Source: Rhodocyclaceae bacterium (GTDB lineage: Bacteria > Pseudomonadota > Gammaproteobacteria > Burkholderiales > Rhodocyclaceae). Taken from it: a DNA stretch of 64,000 nt. A model generated the notes under the pieces. The model was not told where the DNA came from and searched no databases. It saw only the letters and a program-made list of their open reading frames with translations. Location of the stretch: assembly GCA_019455325.1 (NCBI GenBank), contig JACFMQ010000009.1:101924-165923 (forward strand), written 5' to 3'. Positions 62,409 to 64,000 of the stretch are shown here, piece by piece (position 1 is the stretch's first letter; each line of letters starts with the position of its first letter). Position numbers and translations under genes: made by a program.

Positions 62409-64000
62409 ATGCACCGCCGTACCCCCATCGTCCTCGCCGTCGCCGCCGCGTTCAGCGTCGGTGCCGTCGCGCCGCTCCATGCCCACTCCGGCAAGGTCGG
62501 ACTCGAGCAGACAGCCCAGGAACTCGGTCCCGCGCTCGATGCGCTCGCCGCCAAGGCCGGAGCGCGCCTGCTCTACTCGCCGGAAGCCGTCAAGGGCAAG
62601 CGGGCGCCGGCGCTCGCCGGCAACCTGAGTACCGAGGAAGCGCTTTCCCGCCTGCTCGCCGCTTCGGGATTGACGTGGACGCGCTCGCACGACGGCGCCT
62701 ACGCGATCAAGCCGGTGCCGGCGGAGAGGGTGGCGGAGCTGGCGACCGTCGAAGTGCGCGGCAGTCCCGACGCGGGCACGAGCTACGCGGTGCGGCGCGC
62801 TTCCGCCGCCACCAAGACCGATACGCCGCTGATGGAAACGCCGGTGTCCATCCAGGTGGTGCCCAGGGCGATCCTCGACGACAGACAGGCGATGTCGCTG
62901 CCCGACGCGGTCAATGGCAACGTCAGTGGCGTGCTCGGCCGCACCGGTGCCGGCTATCTCTACGACAACTTCATCCTGCGCGGCTTCGGCGACACCAGCG
63001 GATTCGGTACGGCCTACCGCAACGGCCTGATGAACCGTCAGGACATCTACGATGTTTCGAACGTCGAGCAGATCGAAATCGTCAAGGGGCCGGCAGCCGT
63101 CCTCTACGGCCGAATCGAGCCCGGCGGCATGGTCAATTACGTCACCAAGAAGCCGTTGGATACGCCCTATCACGCGATCCAGCAGCAAATCGGTAGCGAT
63201 CACCAGTTCCGTACCTCGGTCGATACGACCGGACCGCTCGACGAAAACGGAACCCTGCTCTACCGCCTGAACGCTTCCTATACCGACAACGAATCCTTCC
63301 GGGACTTCGTCGGCAATGAACGCCTCTTCATTGCGCCGACGTTGGCCTGGCGGCCGACGAAGGATTTCGAAGCCACAGTCGAGGTGGAGTACAAGCGCGA
63401 CAGATTCCAGGCCGACATCGGTATCCCGGCGATCGGCAAGCGGCCGGCCGATATCCCGTTCAGGCGCAGCCTGTCCGACGGCAAGGAGCGCCAGACGCTC
63501 GAAAACACCCTGTTCGCCTTCGACTGGACGTATCGCTTCAACGACGACTGGAAGATCACGCAGCGCTTCCAGCAGCAGGACTGGCGCCTCGGCCACCGGC
63601 AGATTCTCGCGCGCGCCCTGCTGGCGGATGATCGGACTATGCCGCGCTGGGCAAACAAAGGGGTCCAGAATGTCGGCACCCAGGCGATGAATCTCGATCT
63701 GCTCGGCAAGTTCGCCTTGTTCGGTGCAAAGCACGAACTCCTGATCGGCCTGGACGAATTTCGTGCCGAAACGAAGACGGCGTCGAGTTTTTTCGGCGCC
63801 GCGCCGACGATCGACATCTTCGATCCGGTCTACGGGCAACTGGACATGGATACGCTGATCCCCAACAGGAACTTCTATCGCAAGCAACGCTGGTCGGGCG
63901 TCTATGTCCAGGACCAGATCACGGTGTTCGAAAGGCTGCACTTCCTTGCGGATTCAACCGGTCGATGCAACAGCTTGATAAAACTGCTGTGCGGGCGTTT
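62409..64000 (+). pseudogene. TonB-dependent receptor with STN domain (second), truncated or interrupted near 63950
   Basis: The frame encodes a signal peptide (RTPIVLAVAAAFSVGAVAPL), STN domain (about 30-100: LEQTAQELGPALDALAAKAG), plug (TPVSIQVVPRAILDDRQAMS and DNFILRGFGDTSGFG) and the first barrel strands, to RWSGVYVQDQITVFERLHF. The next residues (LADSTGRCNSLIKLLCGRF) no longer resemble a receptor. The DNA from about 63951 (GATTCAACCGGTCGATGCAA) looks like the end of an insertion sequence, so the gene is probably broken there, though the window ends too soon to show it. Confidence 0.75.
63951..64000. mobile_element. Possible insertion-sequence end
   Basis: At about 63951 receptor-like coding sequence stops and a sequence beginning GATTCAACCGGTCGATGCAA starts. 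It resembles, from memory, the terminal repeats of IS30-type elements. Only 50 bases are visible; no transposase can be seen, and base composition falls slightly. The element would extend beyond the window. Confidence 0.4.

Overview
The window is about 68% G+C and almost fully coding. It looks like the chromosome of a betaproteobacterium, most plausibly of the Rhodocyclales. Pointers are an S-adenosylhomocysteine riboswitch in front of ahcY, the gene order of the aa3-type cytochrome oxidase operon (with the DUF2244 and DUF2909 proteins and a 39-residue oxidase peptide), two-gene ornithine-lipid synthesis, an 85-residue IF-1, and many GTG starts and ATGA overlaps. No rRNA, tRNA or CRISPR array was recognised. 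The only gene-free stretch over 300 bases is 8194-8496.

Layout. 1-6832: leucine/isovalerate catabolism (methylcrotonyl-CoA carboxylase liuB/liuD, liuC, liuE), interrupted by a GAGACGCAG-type inverted repeat and by a MazE-like/Doc toxin-antitoxin pair. 6870-8193: two small DUF1289 proteins and a metallo-beta-lactamase-fold hydrolase. 8497-15944: cytochrome c oxidase operon with a CoxB-cytochrome c fusion, assembly factors and heme O synthase, but no ctaA. 15937-25909: mpl, aroQ, accBC, prmA, a DUF3426 zinc-ribbon protein, a PfkB kinase, a glycine-zipper lipoprotein and olsBA. 25794-33636 (minus strand): apaH with polysaccharide and LPS genes (CapD-like dehydratase, sugar transferase, epimerase, two LPS kinases, a WaaG-like glycosyltransferase, an LpxL-like acyltransferase). 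33663-39162: the methionine cycle (metK, ahcY, metF) with a HD-GYP gene, a structured metK leader, the SAH riboswitch, and a four-helix-bundle (S23/IVS) cassette inserted directly before metF. 39167-48449: methyltransferases, a DMT transporter with a LysR regulator, PhnA, DmeF, infA, a nuclease-like protein and malic enzyme.

48653-64000 is the most unusual region. It holds a small membrane protein, a Sco lipoprotein, an FtsX/ATPase ABC transporter, a Cys/His-rich membrane protein, an orphan RegA-type regulator, two FecI/FecR pairs, two STN-domain TonB receptors, a NosL-like protein, TonB-ExbB-ExbD and a MazEF pair. I infer a metal (probably copper-chelate) sensing, uptake and delivery system. 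Five matching dyads (YGCGRC-N5-GYCRCA) lie 61-82 bp upstream of start codons in this region. Four of them sit 31-32 bp before a sigma70-like -10 hexamer, which suggests one regulon driven by the RegA homologue. The second receptor gene loses receptor-like sequence at about 63950, probably through an insertion element that continues past the window.
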